From Nostoc sp. B(2019) (GTDB lineage Bacteria; Cyanobacteriota; Cyanobacteriia; Cyanobacteriales; Nostocaceae), in NCBI RefSeq assembly GCF_010091925.1, contig NZ_WVID01000006.1:141775-205774 (forward strand): DNA of 64,000 nucleotides, given 5' to 3'. Below the pieces are notes generated by a model. It was not told the origin of the DNA, searched no databases, and saw only the letters and a program-made list of their open reading frames with translations. The position numbers and the translations under genes are program-made. Positions 56,975 through 64,000 of the stretch are shown in pieces. Within the stretch, counting starts at the first letter, position 1. The number at the start of each line of letters is the position of its first letter.

Positions 56975-56984
56975 AACTCATAAC

Positions 56985-57872
56985 TTATAACTCATCACTT
57001 TTTGAGCGGGGGTAACGTTCCATTAATTCCCTCACCTGCTCTGCATGATATGAGCTTCTTGTCAATGGGGAAGAAACGACTTGTAAAAATCCCAGTTCCT
57101 CGCCGAATGCCTTCCAACCAGTAAATTGTTCTGGATGGATAAATTCATCTACTTTTAAGTGTTTTTGGCTGGGCTGGAGGTATTGCCCAATTGTCAAAAT
57201 ATCACAATCAACTGTTCGCAAGTCTTGCATAACTTGGCGGATTTCTGCATCGGTTTCGCCTAGTCCGACCATGATACCGGATTTAGTATATGTCCAAGGA
57301 GCCATTTGACGCGATCGCTTGAGCAATTCTAGTGTGCGATCGTAGTTCCCTTGGGGACGCACCCGGCGGTAAAGGCGTGGAACCGTTTCCGTATTGTGAT
57401 TTAGTACCTCTGGTGAAGCTTCTAGAATTATCTCCAGAGCATCCCAATTACCGCACAAGTCAGGAATTAGCACTTCAATTGTAGTATGTGGCGAGGTAGT
57501 ACGAACCGCTTCAATACACTGCACAAATTGCGATGCACCACCATCCGGCAAATCATCTCGGTTCACAGAAGTGATAACCAGATGATTGAGTCTCATCCGG
57601 CGAATGGCTTCTGCCAATCGTCCTGGTTCGGTAGGGTCTAGTGGTTTGGGTTTTTTCTCAAAGTCAATATCACAATAGGGACAGGCGCGTGTACAAGCTG
57701 GCCCCATAATTAAAAAAGTGGCAGTACCAGCGTTGAAACACTCACCAATATTCGGACAGGACGCTTCCTCGCAAACCGTATTGAGGGCTAAATCCCGCAA
57801 AATTTCTTTAACGTTACCAACGCGCTCCCGCTGAGGCGCTTTCACCCGCAACCAGTCTGGTTTTACAGTCAC
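56985..57872 (-). CDS. lipA: Lipoyl synthase LipA
   Basis: A 295-residue radical-SAM enzyme inserting two sulfurs into octanoyl-lipoyl domains. The auxiliary cluster uses C34, C39 and C45 ([12 protein letters not shown]). The radical-SAM cluster is CxxxCxxC at C60, C64, C67 (ACTRACPYC). It has the conserved [27 protein letters not shown] and the C-terminal RSSYHAEQ motif. Many cyanobacteria have two LipA copies and this is one. It is first in the lipA-gpsA operon. Confidence 0.95.
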   Translation of the reverse strand: MTVKPDWLRVKAPQRERVGNVKEILRDLALNTVCEEASCPNIGECFNAGTATFLIMGPACTRACPYCDIDFEKKPKPLDPTEPGRLAEAIRRMRLNHLVITSVNRDDLPDGGASQFVQCIEAVRTTSPHTTIEVLIPDLCGNWDALEIILEASPEVLNHNTETVPRLYRRVRPQGNYDRTLELLKRSRQMAPWTYTKSGIMVGLGETDAEIRQVMQDLRTVDCDILTIGQYLQPSQKHLKVDEFIHPEQFTGWKAFGEELGFLQVVSSPLTRSSYHAEQVRELMERYPRSKSDEL

Positions 57873-58007
57873 AATCCACTTTCATTACTAAAGTTATCTA
57901 CATCTAATCGTAGCAAGCAAAGCCCTTGGGGAAGTAATTTATATAGATGTAGTTTTGTCATTTACTACTGGTTGTGATATTTTAAGTGTACAGTGCCATC
58001 TTTATGG

Positions 58008-58081
58008 CGGGATGTAGCGCAGCTTGGTAGCGCACTTCGTTCGGGACGAAGGGGCCGCTGGTTCGAATCCAGTCATCCCGA
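58008..58081 (+). tRNA. tRNA-Pro (CGG)
   Basis: A 74-nt cloverleaf. Acceptor stem CGGGATG/CATCCCG, discriminator A. The D arm contains AGCGCAGCTTGGTAGCGC. The anticodon stem CTTCG/CGAAG has loop TTCGGGA, so the anticodon is CGG (reads CCG, Pro). The T arm has GGTTCGAATCC. CCA is not encoded. It lies in an intergenic region upstream of the lasso cluster. Confidence 0.95.
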
Positions 58082-58814
58082 TTTTAATGTAATTAGCGAT
58101 AAAAGCAGACTTACTATTGCGCTGTTGACTATATTTTTGTAGCGGAAATTTTGGTTCACCGCATGCTGCGTTGGAATACATTTGGAGCTTAGTGCGATCG
58201 CGCTCATACAACACACTAGGTAACACGATCAATAGTCAGCATTGGGGTAAATTCTACAACAGTTTGCACTCATTCTTACTAGTGCAAGTACCTCTGACGC
58301 TGCAAAATGACCTTCATTCGGCTTTTGGAAATCATTTTGTCAAACAGTTTGCAAATCCGCTAAAACACCAGTTAGAAAGCCAGTGGCGAGATATTGCTTA
58401 CCAACAGCCTGGTAATAAATACCGAGAAATTCTCAAAAACATATTTTCCAGTCGCCGAAAGCCAGAAGGTTTAGTTGCAGGGGGTAGTTTCTTTGACTTT
58501 TGCATAAATGCTTTCAACTATCGGCAATTTCAAGACAAGCTACTGATTTTAGAAACATTAGAGTTTTTTTGATTCTACAGGTTACGATTATCGATGCTTT
58601 TGTAAGTTTTGCGATCGCACCGCTCAAGTAGACTTAGAATCATCTGCATTTTGAGCTTTGCCTTATCATCTATTAATAGTTATTTAACAAGTTAATAGCT
58701 GCTTAATATGTACCTATCTATGGAGAGAAGACATATAACTACTTATAAAGTAGTACGGTATATTTTTAATTAGGATAGTAGCTAAACATTTTAAGTAATT
58801 AGGAGCAAATAAGA
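58082..58814. other. Region between tRNA-Pro and the lasso cluster
   Basis: About 730 bp. It contains a 133-codon open frame at 58171-58572 (see the next entry) and AT-rich DNA after 58620. Beyond that no gene is supported. Confidence 0.35.
58171..58572 (+). CDS. Hypothetical protein or remnant (TTG start)
   Basis: An open frame of 133 codons with only a TTG start and no Shine-Dalgarno. The C-terminal half (SQWRDIAYQQPGNKYREIL then EGLVAGGSFFDFCINAFNYR) has protein-like composition; the N-terminus looks random. It is either a decayed gene or a real small protein. Not recognised. Confidence 0.3.
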   Translation: MEYIWSLVRSRSYNTLGNTINSQHWGKFYNSLHSFLLVQVPLTLQNDLHSAFGNHFVKQFANPLKHQLESQWRDIAYQQPGNKYREILKNIFSSRRKPEGLVAGGSFFDFCINAFNYRQFQDKLLILETLEFF

Positions 58815-58892
58815 ATGTCTGAATCTCAAAACTTAGTAATTTACAGCGAAAAACTCATGTTTCATTTTGTTTACTTTACAGATACTTTATAA
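58815..58892 (+). CDS. Possible 25-residue small ORF upstream of the lasso genes
   Basis: MSESQNLVIYSEKL then a hydrophobic/aromatic end (MFHFVYFTDTL). It has a good Shine-Dalgarno AGGAG about 9 nt before the ATG. It is too short for ordinary gene calls. It lacks the lasso leader motif and is therefore not a second precursor of the same kind. It may be a leader peptide or chance. Confidence 0.3.
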   Translation: MSESQNLVIYSEKLMFHFVYFTDTL

Positions 58893-59009
58893 AATTAGGG
58901 ATAATTTAAAACAATAAGTAAAGATACTATCGTTGTATAGCAGTAATTTTTATGAGATGTTATAAATTAACCTAAGCATAAACAAAAGTGCATAGAAAAT
59001 TTACTGAAA

Positions 59010-59312
59010 ATGCCTGTAAACTTATCGACCGATTATTCCAAGGTAGTAGCAGCCAAGAATCAGATTTTTTCTGAACTGCAAGGAGAAGCAGTTATTCTTG
59101 ATATCAACTCCGGGGTTTACTACGGTTTAAATCAAGTAGGAGCCAGTATTTGGAATTTGATTCAAGCTCCGAAAACTGTAAAAGAAATTCGGGATGCCTT
59201 GTTGACAGAGTATGAAGTTGATTCCCAAGCATGTGAAACTGACATTTTGGTATTGCTTGAAGACTTAGCAACAAAAGGACTGATCGAGATAAAACATGAA
59301 GCAGGTGCTTAA
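59010..59312 (+). CDS. Lasso-peptide PqqD-like leader-binding protein (B1)
   Basis: A 100-residue PqqD-fold (RRE) protein. The pattern is ELQGEAVILDINSGVYYGLNQVGASIWNLIQAPKTVKEIRDALLTEYEVD, then the helical C-terminus with LVLLEDLATKGLIEI. B1 proteins bind the precursor leader and present it to protease B2 and cyclase C. It is first in the cluster and overlaps B2 by 17 nt, which argues for coupled translation. ATG 59010 has no obvious Shine-Dalgarno. Confidence 0.9.
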   Translation: MPVNLSTDYSKVVAAKNQIFSELQGEAVILDINSGVYYGLNQVGASIWNLIQAPKTVKEIRDALLTEYEVDSQACETDILVLLEDLATKGLIEIKHEAGA

Positions 59313-59733
59313 GTTACTGCGCCTCATAAACAAAGATCGCAATCTTTTGATAAATACTTTTATTTTGTTGGGATTAATCAAATTAGGATTGTGGTTACTG
59401 CCATTTCAGACATTACGGCAAATCCTGGGTAGCATTAGTCAGCCAAACGCCAAACTAGACCAAACCTCCCTTAGCAAAATTATCTGGGCTGTTAATGTAA
59501 GTACTCGTTATATGCCTAGTGGTGCTAAATGTCTCGCCCGTGCTTTAGCTTGCCAGGTACTCATGACTCGACGAGGTTACTCACCAGAACTCCGTATAGG
59601 AGTTGCCAAAAGTGACGAAGGGAAATTAGAAGCCCATGCTTGGGTTGAAAGTCAAGGACAGGTTGTAATTGGCTATCTACAAGATCTTCCACGCTTTACC
59701 CAACTGCCATCTTTGCCAGGAAACAGACTATGA
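59296..59733 (+). CDS. Lasso-peptide transglutaminase-like leader protease (B2)
   Basis: A 145-residue cysteine protease of the lasso B2 family. It has a hydrophobic N-terminal segment (about 18-38), then the transglutaminase-like site with Cys79 (GAKCLARALACQ) and His114 (LEAHAWVESQG). A third triad residue (Asp130 or a nearby one) is expected. It removes the leader after the conserved Thr-x dipeptide. The start overlaps B1 and the stop overlaps the cyclase gene (ATGA), so B1, B2 and C form a compact operon. Confidence 0.92.
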   Translation: MKQVLKLLRLINKDRNLLINTFILLGLIKLGLWLLPFQTLRQILGSISQPNAKLDQTSLSKIIWAVNVSTRYMPSGAKCLARALACQVLMTRRGYSPELRIGVAKSDEGKLEAHAWVESQGQVVIGYLQDLPRFTQLPSLPGNRL

Positions 59734-61709
59734 GTGGTATCATCGGCATCTACAACCTTGATGGCAAGCTGGTTAATTATCAGCAACTTAAGGATATGGT
59801 CAATATTCTTGCCCATAGGGGGCCAGATGGGTCAGATGCCTGGTGTGCTGGCTCTGTTGGGTTGGGTCATCGAATGTTATGGACTACTCCTGAATCATTG
59901 TTGGAAAAGTTACCTCTAGTTAATCAAACTGAAGATTTAGTTATTACAGCAGATCTTCGTATAGATAACCGAGATGAACTGATTCATGCGTTACAGCTTA
60001 ATAACTATCCACCTGAAAAAATAACTGATAGCCAGCTAGTGTTGGCTGCTTACGAAAAATGGGGTGAGCAATGCCCAAAAAACCTATTAGGTGATTTTGC
60101 TTTTGCTATTTGGGATAGGCAAAAGCAAATAATATTTTGTGCCAGAGATCATTTTGGCATTAAACCTTTCTACTACTATGCATCTGAACAAGCTTTTATT
60201 TTTGCTAGCGAAATCAAAGCTATCTTTTGTGTGCTTGATGTTCCTCGTCAAATCAATGAAGTGAGGATAGGTGACTATCTTGCATCAATGTTTCACGAGG
60301 CAGATATTACCTCCTACAAGGATATCTTCAGGCTACCTCCTGCTCACAGCATGACAGTAAGCCTTGAAGGAATCAAATTACAGTCATACTGGTCTATTGA
60401 CCCTAATCGGGAATTGCGTTTAGGTTCGGATGAAGAATACGCTGAAGCATTTCGTGAAATTTTTAGCAAAGCAGTGGAGTGCCGACTGCGTAGTGCCTTT
60501 CCGATTGGCTCTCATTTGAGTGGTGGACTAGATTCCTCTTCAATTACTTGTATGGCGCGGAAACTGCTTGCTGAAAATGGAGGGCGGCGTCTGCATACAT
60601 TCTCAGCAGTCTTTGATGAGTTGGCTGAATGTGATGAACGCCCATATATCAACGCAGTTGTAGCTCAGGGCGGACTTGAGCCGCACTATATCAAGGGAGA
60701 TCAAATCAGTCCGTTGAAGAACATAGACCAGATGTTTTGGCATCAAGATGAAGCCTTTTACGCACCCAATTGGTCTATGAGTTGGGCTTTGTATGAAGCG
60801 ATTAAAGCGCAAGGTGTTCGTGTCGTCTTCGATGGTTTTGATGGTGATAATGTCGTATCGGATGGTTATGGTTACTTAAGTGAACTAGCACGAGCAGGTC
60901 GCTGGCTAGCTTTGACTAGAGAAATCAAAGAACTAGCTAAAACCTTTGATATGAATTTTTGGAGATGGCTATGGAGTTATGTAAAACAATATGGAATTAA
61001 GCCGACATTTTCCAAATACCCACCTTTGAGGTTTTTTCAAGGGAGTTTGCAAGCACTGACTCGGTTAGGCTCTCGCCAATCTGATAAATCTGCAAACCAG
61101 CCTATTTGGAGTGCAACCTTGAATGCTGAGTTTGTCGAGCGTGTAGGTCTCCAAGAGCGCTATCAGGCTTGGCAAAAAGTTCAAAGTAACTTTGGTCAAA
61201 ACGAAAGAGAACGGCACTACCGTAATATCACCCAAGGTTTAGTGTCATTTGCTGCTGAGATGCAAGATAAGACTTGTGCTGCCTTTTCGGTTGAGCAACG
61301 CTACCCTTTTTGGGACAAGCGTTTAGTAGAGTTCTGCCTCTCCTTGCCTGCTGAGCAAAAGCTGCACATGGGCTGGAACCGGGTCGTCATGCGCCGTGCA
61401 ATGGCTAATATTTTGCCGATGGAAGTGCAATGGCGTCGAGGCAAAGCAAATTTTTCTCCAAATCTCGTCCACGGTTTGTTGTCTTTTGAGCGAGAGCGTT
61501 TGGACAAGTTAATTCTGCATGATTTAGGAGTCCTTGCAGAATATATAGATGTTACTGACCTCAAGCAGACATATCAAAGATTTATCTGTTCACAATCTCC
61601 AACAACAGGAAAGGATGTCCACACAATTTGGATAGCTGTTTCTTTAGCTCTATGGTTGCAGTATGCTGCACAGGACAGATCTAATGAATTTGCCAGAGAA
61701 GGAGTTTAA
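59730..61709 (+). CDS. Lasso-peptide cyclase, asparagine-synthase-like (C)
   Basis: A 659-residue macrolactam synthetase that adenylates an Asp/Glu side chain and closes the ring on the core N-terminus. The N-terminal glutaminase-like domain starts MSGIIGIY: the nucleophilic Cys of true asparagine synthetases is Ser2, so it cannot hydrolyse glutamine, as in other lasso cyclases. It keeps AHRGPDG and FAFAIWDR. The ATP pyrophosphatase motif is SGGLDSS (264-270). The C-terminal synthetase domain has RYPFWDKRLVEFCLSLP. It overlaps B2 by 4 nt. Confidence 0.94.
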   Translation: MSGIIGIYNLDGKLVNYQQLKDMVNILAHRGPDGSDAWCAGSVGLGHRMLWTTPESLLEKLPLVNQTEDLVITADLRIDNRDELIHALQLNNYPPEKITDSQLVLAAYEKWGEQCPKNLLGDFAFAIWDRQKQIIFCARDHFGIKPFYYYASEQAFIFASEIKAIFCVLDVPRQINEVRIGDYLASMFHEADITSYKDIFRLPPAHSMTVSLEGIKLQSYWSIDPNRELRLGSDEEYAEAFREIFSKAVECRLRSAFPIGSHLSGGLDSSSITCMARKLLAENGGRRLHTFSAVFDELAECDERPYINAVVAQGGLEPHYIKGDQISPLKNIDQMFWHQDEAFYAPNWSMSWALYEAIKAQGVRVVFDGFDGDNVVSDGYGYLSELARAGRWLALTREIKELAKTFDMNFWRWLWSYVKQYGIKPTFSKYPPLRFFQGSLQALTRLGSRQSDKSANQPIWSATLNAEFVERVGLQERYQAWQKVQSNFGQNERERHYRNITQGLVSFAAEMQDKTCAAFSVEQRYPFWDKRLVEFCLSLPAEQKLHMGWNRVVMRRAMANILPMEVQWRRGKANFSPNLVHGLLSFERERLDKLILHDLGVLAEYIDVTDLKQTYQRFICSQSPTTGKDVHTIWIAVSLALWLQYAAQDRSNEFAREGV

Positions 61710-61915
61710 ATCAACGTCTTCATCTTCTAGAAAAGTTTCCACGATATGTCAAATCATTGTCCTGTTGGTTGTTCTCTTTTAGGCAACACCCAACAGCACA
61801 GCGAGTTTGATTGTTACCCAGCTAGATGGCGTGATATCACACTTAGCTGCTCCTTGGTTCTGAATAGAGCCAACATTGAAAGTAAACAAAACACCAAAAA
61901 ACAATGGAGAAAATT

Positions 61916-62062
61916 ATGACTACTAACAAAAAGGCCTACACCCAACCCAAACTGACTGTTTATGGCGAAGTTGAAGTCCTGACCCAAGGTCTTGGCTTAG
62001 GCTTGTTTACAGATAAAGAATTTCCCATCTCGACTCCCAAAGACGATGTGACTTTCTCCTAA
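61916..62062 (+). CDS. Lasso-peptide precursor (A)
   Basis: A 48-residue precursor with Shine-Dalgarno GGAG about 8 nt before ATG 61916. The leader has the lasso motif Y8-x2-P11-x-L13-x3-G17-x5-T23. After Gln24 the core (residues 25-48) begins G-L-G-L-G-L-F-T-D, with Gly as residue 1 and Asp at core position 9, giving a nine-residue ring. The tail continues through Pro13, Pro17 and Asp19-Asp20 to C-terminal Ser24. All three criteria (Thr at -2, Gly1, acidic residue at 7-9) are met. Confidence 0.93.
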   Translation: MTTNKKAYTQPKLTVYGEVEVLTQGLGLGLFTDKEFPISTPKDDVTFS

Positions 62063-62190
62063 TGAGAGTTTGGAATAACAAATTAGGTAGATTAGGATAC
62101 CCAAGTTTTTAGAACATATACATTCCTAATTATCTACCACTAAATCTGATACATAGGCTTCACAAGCTTAGAAAGTCCAGATGATTCACT

Positions 62191-62223
62191 TACCTCTGTT
62201 TAGGTTACAACTAAGCAGAGGTA
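62191..62223 (+). terminator. Hairpin between lasso precursor and kinase genes
   Basis: TACCTCTGTTTAG (62191-62203) and CTAAGCAGAGGTA (62211-62223) form a 13-bp stem with one G-U pair and a 7-nt loop. It is followed by TTTACTC. It sits about 130 nt after the precursor stop and may raise precursor mRNA level over the downstream genes or terminate part of the transcripts. Confidence 0.6.
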
Positions 62224-62297
62224 TTTACTCGACTTTGAATAAAGAATTAGTTTGTGTGAGTAAGTAATTTATGGGTATTGAATATGGAGTTTATGAG

Positions 62298-63224
62298 ATG
62301 TACAGTTACATTGCTTATGGCTTGAATATCTGCTCTGCTTTATCTCTACCAGAGCTACAAAGTTCAACACATATAGAAGCAGATGTAGTTATCCGCTATG
62401 GAGAAGTAAATTGGTTATTACCTACACCTGCACCATCATGGAGTTACTTTCAGATTGATGGTGAATATACTTACTTGTACTGGAAAGTGGTAGGTAAATT
62501 TTTAGTACGTTCTGGAAAGGAAATTATTATCGAGCCGCTTCCAGGTGTCGAAGAGAGCGTTATTCGTCTACCTCTGTTAGGAGCAGTCTTAGGAATGTTG
62601 CTTCATCAACGGCAGTTTTTGGTGTTGCATGGTAGCGCTGTCGCAGTGGATGGTAATGCTGTCGTTTTTTTGGGGCGATCGGGGCAAGGTAAGTCTACTA
62701 TGGCAGCAACTCTCTATGGACGGGGTCATAAACTGATGGCAGATGATGTAGCTGCTGTAGATGTTGACAGTGCGATCGCTCCCATATTAATTCCAGGCTT
62801 TCCGCGAATCAAGCTTTGGCCAGACGCAGCCACAGCCGCATTAGGAGACAATCCAGAAACATTGAGGAAGATTCACCCTAACGCTGAGAAACGCGATCGC
62901 CCTACTGTCGATAACTTTTTACAAACACCCCTAAGCATCAAGCGAATCTATGTACTTTCTGTAGGTTCAACTCTTCAAATCAAACCTCTCACACCTACAG
63001 AAGCCATAACTCAGCTAATTGCTAATTCTTATATCCCCATGTTAGTTGGTAAGCAATTTATCCAGAGTGCTAAGGCATCTGTGCATTTGCATCAATGTAC
63101 CAGTTTAGTTAACAATCTACCTATCTATAATCTGGAACGGCCCCGTTCTCTAAACTTGTTGGCTGATGTAGCACGTTTGGTAGAAGAAGATTTGGCAGGT
63201 GAAAACCAACCAGTAACAGCATAG
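62298..63224 (+). CDS. HPr-kinase-like lasso-peptide kinase
   Basis: A protein of about 308 residues resembling HPr kinase domains used as lasso tailoring kinases (PadeK-like). The P-loop is GRSGQGKST (residues 126-134 from this start), preceded by HGSAVAVDGNAVVFL. The acidic site LMADDVAAVDVD lies downstream. It probably phosphorylates the core peptide, whose last residue is Ser. ATG 62298 is chosen because GGAG lies about 9 nt upstream; ATG 62271 has no Shine-Dalgarno. It follows the precursor in the same orientation. Confidence 0.85.
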   Translation: MYSYIAYGLNICSALSLPELQSSTHIEADVVIRYGEVNWLLPTPAPSWSYFQIDGEYTYLYWKVVGKFLVRSGKEIIIEPLPGVEESVIRLPLLGAVLGMLLHQRQFLVLHGSAVAVDGNAVVFLGRSGQGKSTMAATLYGRGHKLMADDVAAVDVDSAIAPILIPGFPRIKLWPDAATAALGDNPETLRKIHPNAEKRDRPTVDNFLQTPLSIKRIYVLSVGSTLQIKPLTPTEAITQLIANSYIPMLVGKQFIQSAKASVHLHQCTSLVNNLPIYNLERPRSLNLLADVARLVEEDLAGENQPVTA

Positions 63225-63282
63225 ATTATCTGATTCAGCTTAATCTAACATTTAAAATTTTATTAACGTATAAAATTAAACT

Positions 63283-64000
63283 ATGCGAGCAGGCAAAAAC
63301 ATCAAACGAAAAATCCAGCAAACTTTACACCTTGTGCCTGCATTACGCCTAGTATGGCAAAGTAGTCCCGGTTGGACGATCGCTCGCATAGTACTATTAG
63401 TCATCCAAGGTATACTGCCCGTAATATCAATCTATCTCACCAAATTAATCATAGATGCAGTAGTTGCCAACCTCAACGTTACTGATAAAACAGTCGCCTT
63501 TCGTAATGTCATCCTCTGGGTTATCTTGGCTGGTGCAGTCACTCTTATAAGCAGTGTTTGCAGTTCATTAACAGAATTAGTAGTTACTGCCCATTCTCAG
63601 CAGGTAACTGACTATATGCAGGGAATTATTAATACTAAATCAATTGCTACTGACCTAGAGTACTATGAAAACGCTCAATACTTTGACGCCCTGCAACGAG
63701 CACAACGAGAAGCTCCTTACCGGCCTCCCGAAATCCTCAATCGTTTAGCACAAGTTGGTCAAAGTAGTATTTCCTTAGTGGCTATGGTGGGTTTACTGCT
63801 CTCACTCCACTGGGGAATTATCGGCATTCTTTTTGTCGCAGCTATTCCGGCTCTGCTAGTACGGGTAAAATATAGCCGTGTCATGTATCGTTGGCAGCGT
63901 AAACGTACACAGCCGGAACGGCAAGCAATGTACCTAGCTTGGATGCTGACATCAGACCAGTACGCTAAAGAAATTCGCTTATTTGATTTAGGTGAATACT
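63283..64000 (+). CDS. ABC transporter (exporter), 5' part cut by window end
   Basis: An open frame continuing beyond the right edge (239 codons seen). It starts at ATG 63283 with a basic N-terminus (MRAGKNIKRK), then a hydrophobic segment (IARIVLLVIQGILPVISIYL), a second one (VILWVILAGAVTLISSV) and more after about 165 (LVAMVGLLLSLHWGIIGILFVAAIPALLV). This is the pattern of an ABC exporter membrane domain; the ATPase part lies outside. As the D gene of the lasso cluster it should export, and give immunity to, the mature peptide. Confidence 0.85.
   Translation, partial: MRAGKNIKRKIQQTLHLVPALRLVWQSSPGWTIARIVLLVIQGILPVISIYLTKLIIDAVVANLNVTDKTVAFRNVILWVILAGAVTLISSVCSSLTELVVTAHSQQVTDYMQGIINTKSIATDLEYYENAQYFDALQRAQREAPYRPPEILNRLAQVGQSSISLVAMVGLLLSLHWGIIGILFVAAIPALLVRVKYSRVMYRWQRKRTQPERQAMYLAWMLTSDQYAKEIRLFDLGEY

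Noticed and set aside
58815-58892. Second lasso precursor
   Set aside because: It lacks the Y-x2-P-x-L-x3-G-x5-T leader motif and a Gly core with an acidic residue at 7-9.

Overview
The window is chromosomal DNA of a filamentous, heterocyst-type cyanobacterium close to Nostoc/Anabaena. The evidence is psaC (photosystem I), a Cph1-type phytochrome, a furA-sigC pair with the five-cysteine FurA signature, small cyanobacterial families (DUF751, DUF4327, a DUF6887/DUF6888-like pair), a HetZ-related protein, frequent HIP1 octamers (GCGATCGC) and many heptameric short tandem repeats (STRRs) of the kind known from Nostocales. Assignments are by reading motifs and family resemblance; no database search was run.

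Layout. 1-10.4 kb: the pilB-pilT pilus motors (minus strand), then the chaperone set grpE, dnaK, dnaJ, followed by overlapping TusA-like and rsgA genes. 10.6-12.7 kb: a GH57 branching-type enzyme and a pair of overlapping tiny genes. 12.8-19 kb: a tight operon of phytochrome, Rcp1-like response regulator and multi-PAS hybrid kinase, with a further response regulator on the other strand. 19-31 kb: a secreted caspase-like protease with an EF-hand loop, a CDF metal transporter, rbfA/DUF751, a Dam-type methylase tail-to-tail with a PD-(D/E)XK nuclease (candidate restriction-modification pair), the HetZ-related gene, a Sua5-type gene, larC and a mazEF-like pair. 31-45 kb: an SDR enzyme, psaC, glmS, a Uma2 protein, a response regulator, a DNA glycosylase, a methyltransferase, a carotenoid-desaturase-like flavoenzyme, a second rsgA, a sugar ABC ATPase and nanE. 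45-58 kb: a GAF histidine kinase, cobN (heavily invaded by repeats), a peptidoglycan-binding protein, furA, sigC, the lipA-gpsA operon and tRNA-Pro(CGG).

59.0-64.0 kb (right edge): a lasso-peptide biosynthetic cluster. The order is PqqD-like leader-binding protein (B1), transglutaminase-type leader protease (B2), asparagine-synthase-like cyclase (C), a 48-residue precursor too short for ordinary ORF cut-offs, an HPr-kinase-like tailoring kinase, and an ABC exporter cut by the window end. The precursor has the canonical leader motif Y-x2-P-x-L-x3-G-x5-T, a core starting with Gly and having Asp at position 9, and a C-terminal Ser. Together with the kinase this predicts a C-terminally phosphorylated lasso peptide with a nine-residue ring. 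It is the most notable system in the window.

A second theme is the invasion of genes by short repeats. G-rich or heptameric repeats lie in frame inside rsgA, glmS, the ABC ATPase, gpsA and, at five places, cobN, including a perfect-period 12 x 21 bp minisatellite. STRRs also lie at the start codons of nanE, larC and gpsA. Two copies of a MITE-like element occur at about 26.1 and 41.2 kb.
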